The notes under the pieces are model-generated. The model ran no database searches and was not told the origin of the DNA. It was given only the letters and a program-made list of their open reading frames with translations. 64,000 bases of DNA from Allodiplogaster sudhausi (lineage: Eukaryota; Nematoda; Chromadorea; Rhabditida; Diplogasteridae), in the NCBI GenBank assembly GCA_945643635.1, contig CALZFC010000082.1:947501-1011500 (forward strand). Direction: 5' to 3'. How positions within the stretch are numbered: position 1 is the first letter of the stretch; the number at the start of each line of letters is the position of its first letter. The translations under genes were made by a program, and so were the position numbers. Of the stretch, positions 12,991 to 25,566 are shown piece by piece.

Positions 12991-15097
12991 TGATTTCCGT
13001 TCAATTCATATTCCTTCTTCCTTTCTTCTTCTATATTTCTACAGAACTACTTTATCAGTATGCAAGTTTAAATATGAATCTTTGTTTTTAAAAATATAAT
13101 TTACTTAATTTACTTAATGATTTTTTTTGTTACTGATTATGTACCTTTCATGTTGAGTGCCTTCATTGGAAGTTCGTCGCGTTATGAGCCACCCTCCCCC
13201 CTTCCCTTTCCCCTTATTCCACAGGTGAGATCATAAGGTGCACTCCGGGCAAACGTCTCTCTGACCTTGAGCAGATTCAGGTTGTGCTTCTTCGTGTAGT
13301 ACTCCCATGGCTCGGCAAAGGTCGCGACTCGATCTTCCGCATAAATCTGCTGCCAGACACGCGGCGACTGCACGCAGAGGTCGCTTCTATAAAATTAAGG
13401 CTTGGAAATAATTAATAATATAATTTTCTGCTTTTCTTTACTCTTCATTCAGCATATGGACGCGAAAAGATGCCACTTAATCACTGATAAGGATATGGAA
13501 AAAGGGATTTAAACACCAAATTACATGGAGCTCTCCTTGCACTCCCTACTTTCTCTGTCCTATTATCTCTCTCCTCTGCATCTCTCATATCACAAACTCG
13601 CTCTATGTCTCTCTCTCTCATTCTGTTTCTCTATGAGTCTCTACCTCTCTCGCTCTCCCTCTCTCTCTCACTCTCTATCTCTCTTTCCTTCTGTTCCGTA
13701 TCCCATCAAATGGAGTCCATATGAACGATGACGTCACCGTACCGACTGAAGCAGAAGCAGTCGGTGCAGCCGAGTCGGTTCGACTCATCGAGTGAGAAGG
13801 TGTGCGCGCGGCACTTGTCGCACTTTATCCCCTCTGCATTCTTCTGAAAAAAGAACGCCAAACTGCACGTGCGCATGTAAATTAGTACTAAAAGTCACGT
13901 TATCGTCGCAAATTCTTGTTTTCTTTTCTTTCTCTAACAAAAAAAAATTACGTTTTACTTTTAAATTAATGACAAGCTCTGATAAAATTCTACGAAAGGT
14001 AGTTTAAATAAATCAAAATGTTCGTTCAATAAATAAAGATGGAAATAAAAATAAAAATATTTTTACCTTGCATGGGCACTGTCCGTTCTCGTCGCAGAGG
14101 CAGATGCCATCGTGGCATTGGCGTTCCTCAAATGGAATTTGACAACACTTGATTAGATGCGAGGAAAAATAAGAAGCTGCCTTAGAAGTATTATATGTGA
14201 ACCTCAAGCATGACCAAAAGGAGGTCTTTCAAAAAATAAAAAAATAAACACATTTTGTTAAAAACAAAGTACAAAACAAAGAAGTAAACAAGTAGTAAAT
14301 AGTAATATAATATTTTTTCTTCATATTTCTCTCTCTCAATAACCTCGGTGCCGGCGACCGCGCACTCGCATGGGACGCACTCGGGGAAGCTGTAGAAGCC
14401 GTGCGTGCAGTGATCGCATTGGCGGCCGACGTACGCCGCGTTGCAGGAGCACTGCGATTAGATTGACTTATGGCTTCTTGAGTTAGGGACAATTAAGGAT
14501 ACCTAACTTAGAAATAGCTTGAGCTAAGGCGACATAAGTTAGGGTGACTTTAGACTACTTTACAAAAGATTCCAACCTGGCCCGTAAGCGCATCGCATTG
14601 GCTGCCGCTGGCGCCGACACTGTTGCAATCACAAGGGCGGCATCTGAAAATTATATTTAATAAAAATATGTATTTAATATATAAAAAAATAACTCCAGCT
14701 CCACAGCAAGCGCCTTTCTTTTAATTGATAGACTTGACCATTTTGCAAAAAATAAAAGAAACTCAAGCAATAATTTCATTTCTATGTACATATCATTCGA
14801 AATGAAGCTTGTCAATGGCGTTTTAGCTATTTTATTTAATAGATTATAGAAGAGGAATACTGATAAATTAAATTAATAAATAAAGGGATTAATGAATTAA
14901 TGAATTAATGAATTAATGAATTAATATAATATTGAGCAGGCGCACCCTCGGAGTGGATGGTAGTCCCACGAGTCGGGCGTGCACGCTTCGCACATCTCGC
15001 CCACCGTGTTCGGAGGGCAGACGCATTCGCCGGTCAAGGGGTCACAGACCTGACCAGGAGCCGGGCACTTACGGCACTCTGGAAAGGGAGAGAGACG

Positions 15098-15141
<44 letters not shown>

Positions 15142-16911
15142 GCAGTAACGAGACCTAGAAAAAATGAGAGACAAAATGCCACAGAAGAGACAGAGAGAAA
15201 GAGAAATATATATATCTATCTCTCTATCTTTTCCGTCGATCCCTCTCTCTCTTCTCTCTTTCTCTCTCTCTCTCTCCAAGAGACTTTCTAAAGCTACTTG
15301 AATATCGTTCCCTTCAAAATGGTCATCTCACCCTTGCATCCCTCCTCCGTCAATCCGTAGTGATTGGGCGCGCACTGCTCGCACTTTGCACCAGACACGC
15401 CCGGCTTGCATGCGCACGCGCCACTCACGACGTCGCACTGCGCGCCGTCGGCGCCGATCGCCGAGCAGTTGCAGGCCTGTGAAAGGGTGGGGAGAGAGTC
15501 TTATTTTCTTAATTAAAAAATAAATTCAAAAATGTTTTTCCAAAGTCAAAAAAAGGACTACAAAAGCAACCTAACAATATGAAGCCCGAGAGCGCACTTA
15601 AAATTGGGAGAAAATTAAAAAAAAATTAAAATGTCCACGCACCTGGCAGCCGAGCCCGGATGAGATGTTGAAGAAGCCGTCCGCGCACTTCTCGCACATG
15701 TTGCCGGCGACGTTCTCGCGGCACTCGCACTTGCCCGTGACGGCGTCGCACTTAGAGGGGGAAAAGACACATTTTTTTTTTAAATTAATACTATTTATTA
15801 TTCTTTTTATAACTATTATTATGCATTATTATAATTATCTAACCTTGCCATCCTCAATGGATCCGTACGAGTTGCAGTGGCAGAATTGGCAGCCAGAGTC
15901 GGTGAAGTTGAAATAGGAAGGGCGGCACTTGTCGCATCTGGTAAATACGAGATTAATTTTAAGTTACTGCACTCCTTCTCTCTTTCCTCTCTCTTTCTTC
16001 CCTCTCTCTCCCTTTCCTCTCTCTCTCTCACTCTCTTCCCTCCCTATTTCCTTCTCTCACCGCTCTCTCCGTCTCTCTTTTCCCTGTCTATTTTCCTTCT
16101 CTCTCCCTCTCTTCAAACTATCTCTCTCTTTCTCTTCTCTCTCCCCGTTTTCTCTCCTACTCTTTCTCTATCTCTCTATCTCTCTCTTCCCTCTCGCTCT
16201 CTTCGTCTTCCTCACCTCTTTCCAAACACTCCCTGCTTGCATGTGCATTGTCCTGACACATCGTCGCACTCCTTGCCGAGTGCGCCCACTTCGTTGCAGT
16301 CGCACGCTGGGCAGTCGGCGTCCACGTCGCCGTGACCGCTCTTCAATTATTCATTTTTAGTTTTCTTTAAAATTTAATTCTCCTAATTATTATGATTCAT
16401 TTCAAAAACTTATTTAAATTTTATTTCTTTAAATCGTTGCAAACAGTTTTACATTCCTATAAAAGGTTTCTTAATCCAATTCCAATTTACAACGCGATGA
16501 CGATGAAGCAATAACATTGACGAACTCCCTAGAGTAACTCCCAAGCACGAACCTCACTAGCAACTCACTACACACTGTTCGTACTTTGCCCATAGCGAAG
16601 CCTATATCGAAAATGAACCAATTCTACGTCCACTTTCATTTACGCAAGAGAATAATTTATTATGTTGCAGTAAGCCACGCCCATTTGCCTTTTGGCTCCG
16701 CCCATATGCCCCTAGTCTCCGCCCCTTCTACCGAACCTTGCATCGGTCGCACTGCTTGCCAATGTAGTTCGGCTTGCACTCGCAAGCGCCGGTGGCCGTG
16801 TCGCACTGCTGCGCGACGGCGCCCGAGGGATGGCACGAGCACGAACGACACGTGTGCGTCGCAGCGCTGCCCCAGTGATTGGACTCGCAGATCTGTAAGA
16901 GACAGAGAGAG

Positions 16912-16942
<31 letters not shown>

Positions 16943-17557
16943 ATAGAGAGAGAGATGAGAGAGAGAAAGAGATGAGAGAGAGGTAGATAGGGAGGAGCAG
17001 GTAGAGAGAATCATTTGACAGATGTAGAGCTAAGATTCGAAAGAAAGAGAGAGAGAGAGAGGAAGCGAGGAGGAGAGATGATGAGATAGAGGAGATAGCT
17101 GGACGAAGAGAGAGTTTGTGAGAGAAAGAGTGTGAGAGAGGGATAGAGTGTGAGAGAGAGAAAAAAAAGAGAGGGAAATGTTTCACCTCGCAGTGCTCGC
17201 CGGCCGTGTTCCCAATGCACTTGAGGCATCTGCCCGTGGACATGTCGCAGTTGCCGATGGCCGCTGGGTCAATGTTGCCCGAGCACTCGCACTCGACGCA
17301 CGTGCCATTGACCGCGAGAGGGTCGCCGAAGAAGCCGTCGGCGCAGCTGAGCGCGAGATTTGAATATTTGAATTTCCCGCGCTTTCATATTACATCTATT
17401 TTTTTCTCATTTCCAATACTCTGCTGATGCGTCCTTACCTCTCGCACTTGTTGCCCTCATAGCCCGTCTCGCATGCTGTGCACACATAAGCATCAGAAGA
17501 GGCGGCCGCTGCGGCGCTCACCACCAACTTAAAGATTCTCTTGTTATTTTCGCTTCT

Positions 17558-17593
<36 letters not shown>

Positions 17594-17595
17594 TT

Positions 17596-17626
<31 letters not shown>

Positions 17627-20411
17627 TTCTCTCTCTATCTCTCTCTCTCTCTTTCTCTCTTTCTCTGACCTGTGTGAGTGCGCACTCCGGTGAGTGATTG
17701 TTGCTGAGAGACGGGCATGCGCATGGACGGCACGCGCCCAGCTCGCCGCCGAGAGATGGATTCCCGTAGTGGCCTGGCAGGCAGCGCTCGCAGCGAGCAC
17801 CCGTTGTGTTGTGCTGAAGAGAGGGAGAGGGAGAGAGAGATTTAGGAGAGAGAGAGAGAGACAGAGAGAGAGAGGTAGGAAAGAGTGAGATAGGAAAGAT
17901 AGAGAGTGAGAGAGAGAGAGAGAGGAAATGAGTGAGATGAGGATGAGCGTGATAGCGAATCACCTTGCAGTTGAGGCAGGCTCCCGTAAAGGGGTCGCAC
18001 TCGTCCGAGTGGCCCTCGCATTCGCAGCGGACGCACTGGCCGCCGTGGAGTTGGTTGTTGACGCGACGGAAACCAGGGGCGCACGACTGAAAGGAGAGAG
18101 AGAGAAAGAGAGAGAGAGGGAGAGAGAGAGAGCGAGAGAGTGAGAGGTAGAGAGAGAACGAGAGAGAGAGACTCTCGCCATTGTGTCAGGCAAAAATGCG
18201 CGAATTCAAAATTGAGTTTTCCTTTTGCCTCGTTTAAGCAGTTCGAAATTCTACAAAAAATTTTTTAAAAAAAAACCTCGCAGCTTCGGCCGGCAAAGTT
18301 CTCCGGACAAGTGCACACTTCGACGCCGCGCATTCTCTGGTCGAGGACGGGTGGGCGGAGCATGTCTGCGCCATCCTGTTCAATTATTCTCGCCTTTTTT
18401 TATTTCGATTCAAAATTATAATTAGATATTTAATTACGCTAAATACTCTTCTTTTATATTGATGCAGATTAGGGCCATTACAACACTTCCTAGTTTTTTT
18501 TTACAAAACAATTCCATATTTAGTAATTCGAGGAGAACTTGATGAACGCTGCTTACCTGTGCTCCCTTCTTCGAGTCCAGGACCGCGGTGTCGAGCGAGA
18601 GGCCAGAGATGCTGCATAGGGAAGAAAGTTAAATTATTCAATCAGTAATAATCTATAATACTTTCCACGCGAACTGTTAGCGGCTCTCGAGGATTTGAAC
18701 CTGAGACCAATTCATTCGATTTCCCAACGCACTACCACTAGGCCAACATGCACCCCTACCTGCTCTGAAGTTGTTGCTGATTGTAGAGTGCGCGCACGAG
18801 CAGGCGGTCGACGTGCGCCAGTGCACGCATCATGTCGTCCTGAATAACGAATATTTTTAGTGTTAACTAAAATTAAGCCCAATTTTCAAGGCGACATAGT
18901 AACCTATACAATTAGTTGGTAGTTTTGTCAAAATTACCATTATTACTTGCTGATAGGCTGCCTTCTAGGCAACACTGGAATGCTTAGGAACCCAAGTGGA
19001 AGCTGGAGAAGATAATGCTTATAGCACGAGTTGGCTCGGCTTATAAAGGGCTGGATGATCTTGTGCTTTCGTAAAAATGAGGGAATGAATAGTGCAGGAT
19101 GATAATCTTCTTAATCATTACGTGATATATGTACATATACACGAAATATGCACGAAATCTCCAGAATACCTCATCATGCTCATATCTACCGTAACCCAAA
19201 TCTGAATAAGCCTCCTCATCTCCCTTGCTCATTCTCCACCGTACCTTGGCGACCGGCCTTCTCGACTGCGAGTTGTACCAGCCGGTCGTCTCTTGGATCG
19301 GCACGAGCACGGTCATGTTCTCACGAGGGAAGAAGTCGAGACGAGAGAAGTACTCGAGCTTGATGCCGTTGCCCTGTGTGGGATATGCTTCCTTATTAGT
19401 AAATTGCGGAATTTGTGTGCGATTCGGGATGAAGAAACGAAAGACACACTAAAAATGCAACTGCAGAGTACTGCTGAATACAAAAACCACATTTATCACA
19501 TGCATTTCTGGAGTAAAAAAACCGTAGTAAGCTCGTAAAATATCGTAGATCGACTATTAGCAAATGACAGAAAGACACCAAAATTGAAAGTACCTCAATG
19601 ATGACGTCAGCGAGCGGCGCGGCGACACCTTGCTCGGTCGGCACGTAGTAGACGTAGTATTGGAGATTGCCACCGTAAGAGTTGAGCTGGAATATAAACA
19701 TTGATTTCTTTTTTGCTTTGCAAAGAAAGAGACTAAACACACAGAAAGAGAGGAAGATGAGAGTAAAAGGAACAGAAAAAGATGACTAGATACGAGGAAG
19801 AGAGATAGAATACGCGGAGAGAAGAGAAATTGAGAGAGAGAGCGAGAGAAAGAATGGGACGGAGATTGATCGTGAGAGATGCAGAGAAAGAAAATAAGCT
19901 AGCTTACCAGATTGCCGGTGAAGTTCCTGGGTGCCTTCCAGTAGTAGAGCTGTCTGTCTCTGTTCTGGTTCGCGTTGAAGAGCAGCACATCGCCGTTCTC
20001 CGTCTCCGGCCGGACGTCTCGACCGCCCGTCAGATCTGTCAGATTCCAGCCGAGCGTTGTCGTGATCTGAGAGAGAGCAAGAGAGAGAGAGAGAGAGAGA
20101 AACAGAGAGCAAAAATCGAAAAAAAAATGTGACTAATTTTTTTTCTACTATAAAACTATTTTGTAAATAGATTAAAGTGTTTTCATGTGCGCTCACGCCC
20201 TTGCGTCTCAGGGAACGTGACGGGAATTCAAACATGAATTTTTCTCTCGAAATTACCTTGCCAGTGATAAAGGCGGCCGAAGTGCAGTTGTCGGAGAGGC
20301 CGAAACAGAAGCAGGCTTGGCAGCCGGCCGGGTTCGACTCGGAGAGGTGGATTGTGTTCGGGCGGCAGCGGTCGCAGTACAGTCCTTCCACGTTGGCCTT
20401 GCAGACGCAGC

Positions 20412-20457
<46 letters not shown>

Positions 20458-23400
20458 CAATAAGAAGAAAATGCTCATTGTCAGATTAGCATCCTAGGAG
20501 CTAGCTGTACAAAGACAATCTGCTGTTATTCTAAATAGTCTTGAAGATTATTATTTCTAAATGAGGATTGATATCTCTTATGATAGAGAAATGTAGTACA
20601 ATTTTCCAAAAATAGATAAATGCACAAAAGACACAAAAAGTGCTGCCGCCTGGCCGCCTGCTCTCACCTCTCCTCCTCGCACGTGTCAAAGTTCTGCGAG
20701 CCGGCACGACTGCAAGGGCATGGCTCGCAGCGTGGATAGTTGCGATAGCCACGCGCGCATCGCTCACAGCGACGCCCGCCAAAGCCCGGACGGCAGATGC
20801 AGTCGCCAGGATGCTGAAAGGACGACGGTGCGGTGCTGCGACGATGGCGCGAATATTTAAAATTCAAATTCAAAATTCGGATTTAAATTTGGCGCGCTCG
20901 AGGTCATTATGTCAGAATATATAGAGAACATCCATAAAGGAATTTGATAAAAGAAAATTATATTAACTTAAAAATTTAATAATAATTTATTTGAATTAAT
21001 TATTTAATTAGATATATTAGAAAAAAAATAATAAAATAAAATGAAACGAACAAGTCCACTGGCGGCCGACTGGTCATCCCGGACGCAGTTGAGATGTTCT
21101 GAGCCCGACGCGTCGCACTCGCAAGGGCGGCAGGCGTCCTCGCTAGAAGGTGGCAAATTTGAAAAAGTCATGTTTGAATTCGCGCCTTTTTCCTTGCAGC
21201 TTGAGAGAACGTGCAATTTTAGACAGACACGCAATTAAGATAGTCAGCTTAACTGAAATAGAGTAGGGAAATAAATAAGTAAACTGTTAACTATGTAGTA
21301 AATAAAGTGTAATTAAGAGATTTATTGTTTGTCAGTCAAATGCATTAAAATATTTTTTTTTTACCGGTAATGAGTAATGCCGGAAGGTCGATAAAAGCCG
21401 GCTTTGCAACGCTCGCAGTTCACGCCAGCGGTGTTGTGCTAAAAGAAAAACGGAAGAAATGAAAATAATATTAAAAAAAGAATAGCTCCTGACTTGATAC
21501 ATACATACATCTCGATAAACAGAAGGACCTTTCTAAAGTTCTTAATACAACACTGAAAGCGTTTGTAAAGGTCTATTTCATTGCAATGCAGCACATTAAG
21601 ACTTCAGTTCTCTCTCTCCCCTTTCTCTTTCATTCTCTCTATCATATCTCTCTCTTTTTCTCTCTAGCTCTCTCTCTCTCTCTCTCACCTTGCAGTCAAT
21701 GCATCTTCCTCCACCCTCGTAGATGCCCTCTGGCGTAACGGAGAGTGCATTCTGTGCGAGTTCCTCATCAAAGACGCATCTATCGGCGTGATTGAAGCAT
21801 TGGCATTCTGGAATTATTTCTTTATTAGTAAAATATGTATGGCAAGTATATGAGTAATGATAATCATAAGATAACCAACGATCATAACGATTAAGTTTTA
21901 AGAACAACAAAGAATAATTAACGATATTTATATTTAAAAATAATGTTTTATATTAATAATGATTATTATTATTATTAGAATTATTATATTCATGATTAAT
22001 AATGATGATTCGCAGTCATCATTTTCTCCGTACGCTGGCAGACGTTGGGATGCTCGTTGGTGCCCGGCTTCCAGGGCAGCTGATTGAAGAGCGGGCAGCA
22101 CGCGTTGCACGACTCGCCGCACGTGTTGTGGCGGCACTCGCATTTGAATTGCTGCAGTGGCAAGATATGTATGTACATATTTCTTTTCTTTTGGCTATTT
22201 ATAATGCTTTTTTTTACTATTGCGATTAGTAAAATTGCTAATAGTTTTAAAATATTTTTTTACAGTATGCACTAGTAAATTATTGCGCTAATTGTGTTGT
22301 ATTAATTTTGTAAATTTTTCTTTTGTTCTGATTTTCACGTTACATTCTATGCGGAATACTTGCAACAAGTTTGGTTTAGGGAGGCGTGAAGGATCTGACG
22401 TCTATCCGATGTAGTCTAGTGGTTATGATTTGCGTCTCTCACATGCAAGGCCGGGGTTCGATTCCCCGCATCGGAAGAAAGTTTTGAATTTTTTGTTTAG
22501 CCCTTTTTCTGATATACTTCGTCTTGCTGTTGAGTAAACACTTCCCAACAATTATACCTTATAGATAATAACAAAAAATGGATAACAATGAATGATTGAG
22601 CGAGACTTACGCCGGTGGCCGGGTCGGGCGGGCAGCTCTCGGCATGGCCGTAGCAGATGCACTGGCCGCCGATCGAGATGTCCTTGATCGAGTAGAAGTA
22701 CCTGGAGAAGATGTTGTCTGAGGAGGGCGTATTATTGCCTTAAATAGATTTTGGGCCCTAGAAACTATAATTGGGTCTTAGAAGATAGATTTTGGTCCTA
22801 AAAGCTGGACTGATTTTGGGTCCAAGAAGCAAGATTTTGGGTAAGAGAAGCAAGATTTTGTTTCCTAGAGGCAAGGGCAAGTATCGAGCGGGACAAGCGT
22901 ATAGAACTTCCATACTTTCTCGAATCAGAGTGTGCGCGATAACTTTTTCAAATCTAAATCACTCTATAATCTATTCTAATCATGCATATTTCATCAAAAA
23001 CGCCTATAACAAGATAGTGTAATATATTTATCTACTATTCCACTAGGCGCATTCTAATAATTCTCTATTATTTCTTTATTTCTAATTTTCTAACAATTAA
23101 TATAAAAATATAATCATTACAGAATTTAAATTTTTAAAAATAAGAATAATAAACATAAATACAATGGATAAAAAGCTGAAAAGACCCCCTCGAGCAATAA
23201 AGACCCCCCTCGCTGACCTCTTGGTGACGGACTGGTCGACTTTGTGGCTGCGCTGGTTGATGATCATAAGGTCGGCATTCAATGTCTTTGGCGAGATCAG
23301 CCGCATCCGCACGTAGCGAGTGCGAGTGAAGCGCTTTTGATTATATTTATTTATTCATTGTTTTTTTTTAATTAGCTAAATTAACTTTTTAAAATAAATA

Positions 23401-24467
23401 AAAAACATACCACTTTTATTTTATTTCACATACTTATTAGACTAGCTGTTTTTTTTCTAAAGTTAACATATTGTCTCATACACATATGTATGCTTATACC
23501 ATAACAATGTCGTTCTTTGTTGGCTATAATAAAGTCATCGAATTTTTAAATTCTTCATTGAAGCTGGTTAGGAGAAATTAGTACTGCAAATGTTTGCGGC
23601 GGGAGCGGTCACATGAATAGGCTTTTTTTTGATTCCTAACATTGTTGATCAAAGTCATAGACTCTTTTATTTGATCTCTTAAATGATAGACCGATTAATA
23701 GTAATTGTTGCATTCATTAATTTTTGGTTAATTTTTTTTAGTCTTGATTTTTTTTGTTGTTGTTGTAAATTCTTTATCGATGTACCTGAAGGCCTTCGGA
23801 CGGCTTGTCAACGCCGGGCCGGCCGTTCACGAGCGACGTGTGAATCTCGCCGTCCTCGAGCGGGTCCAGCTTCGAGTAGGCACTCGTGCAGATCACCTGG
23901 AAGAGACACGCTCTTTCTCTCTCTCCTCTCTCTCTCTCTCCTTCTTTATCTCTCTCTTCCTCTCTCGCTCTCTCTTACTCACTTTCTCTCTCCCTCTATA
24001 TTTCTCTCTTCCTCTCTCTCTCTCTCTCCTCTCTTTCGCTCTCTTTCTTCCTCTCTCTCTCTGTCTCTCTCTCTCTCTCTCCCTTTCACTATTCCTCTCT
24101 CTCTCTGTCTCTCTCTCTCTCTCTCCCTTTCACTATCTCCCTATTACTTTTCCTACTCTCTCCCCCCCCCCTCTCTCTCTCCTCTAACCTCCTCATCACT
24201 CGAGAAGCGCGGTACGTCCGTGGTGGCCGGCATTCCAAACTGCCGCATGCACTCTGCGTCGGTCATCGCGTAGAACTGCCACGGCTTCCACGTAGTGCCG
24301 TCCAGTGACTGATTGATTGATTAATTAATTATTGATTTATTGATTAATTTATTCGTTTTATCAATTTTTATCAACTTCTTTTTCTCCTTGTCCTTAAGAT
24401 CTCCTTAAAATAGAGAACGCCTTCCCTTCTTTACATCTTTCCCATTTCTGCCTCTCTTTCTTTCCCC

Positions 24468-24502
<35 letters not shown>

Positions 24503-24959
24503 CATTCTCTCTCTCACACACAGACACAAACCTTCTCTAGCACCCACGTCCCGGGGCGAGGTGAGTTGCCCATCCGGATGACAATGTAGGCGACGTGGTA
24601 TTCCTAGGAAGAGAGAGAGATATAAAGAGAGACAGAGAGGGAAGGGGAGAGCGGGAGAAAAATCGCACTTGACGCAAGTCGATTGTGATGTTGACTTTCT
24701 CGTACTCGAGGCCCATCGCAAGCGACGGCGATTGCCACCACCTGGTAATACAAGCCATTTTCCTTCTAACTTTCTCTTCTTGGCAGTGTGCCAAAAGTTT
24801 TTTTTTGTCGATTGTGTTACTTTCACGAGTCTCTCTCTCTCTCTCCATCTCTCTCTCTCTCTTTCTCTCTCTCTCTTTCATTCGCTCTCCTCTCATTCAC
24901 ACTCTCCCTATTTCTCTATCTCTCTGTCATTCTCTCTCATGCTCTTTCTCTCTCTATCA

Positions 24960-25004
<45 letters not shown>

Positions 25005-25007
25005 ACG

Positions 25008-25040
<33 letters not shown>

Positions 25041-25525
25041 CCTCACGCTCTCTCTCTCTTTCTCTCCCTCGTCACTTTTGCGTGCCGTCGATGGCGAACT
25101 CGATCGGATGTCGAAGGCGCACGTCATTCGCGTCGCAAAAGGGGCACTGTGCATTACTGTAACACCGAAATTACTATCATTTGATTTCGAAGCGGACTTT
25201 GCTTCATTTTGGAAATAACATTTTATCTACAAAAACATATTTACATAGATATCCAATTCTCATATTTAAAAGTAGCAAATAATCAAAGAAATTTATTTCT
25301 ATGGTAAGAAAATTTTTTTTACAAGAAATATTAAGAAGAAGGAAAACAAATAATACAAAATTCAAATTCAAATTTCCCGCTCACTCATTCCCCTCCATCT
25401 TGCGGACATGCTCGACCAGTTTGCAGTACTCCTCGGGGCCCGTCTGGCCGCATGTCGAGGAGGCGCGTATAAGAGAGTTGGTCGCGAGGTTGAAGATGTT
25501 CGGGAAGAGCGCGCGTTCTGCGAGA

Positions 25526-25566
<41 letters not shown>

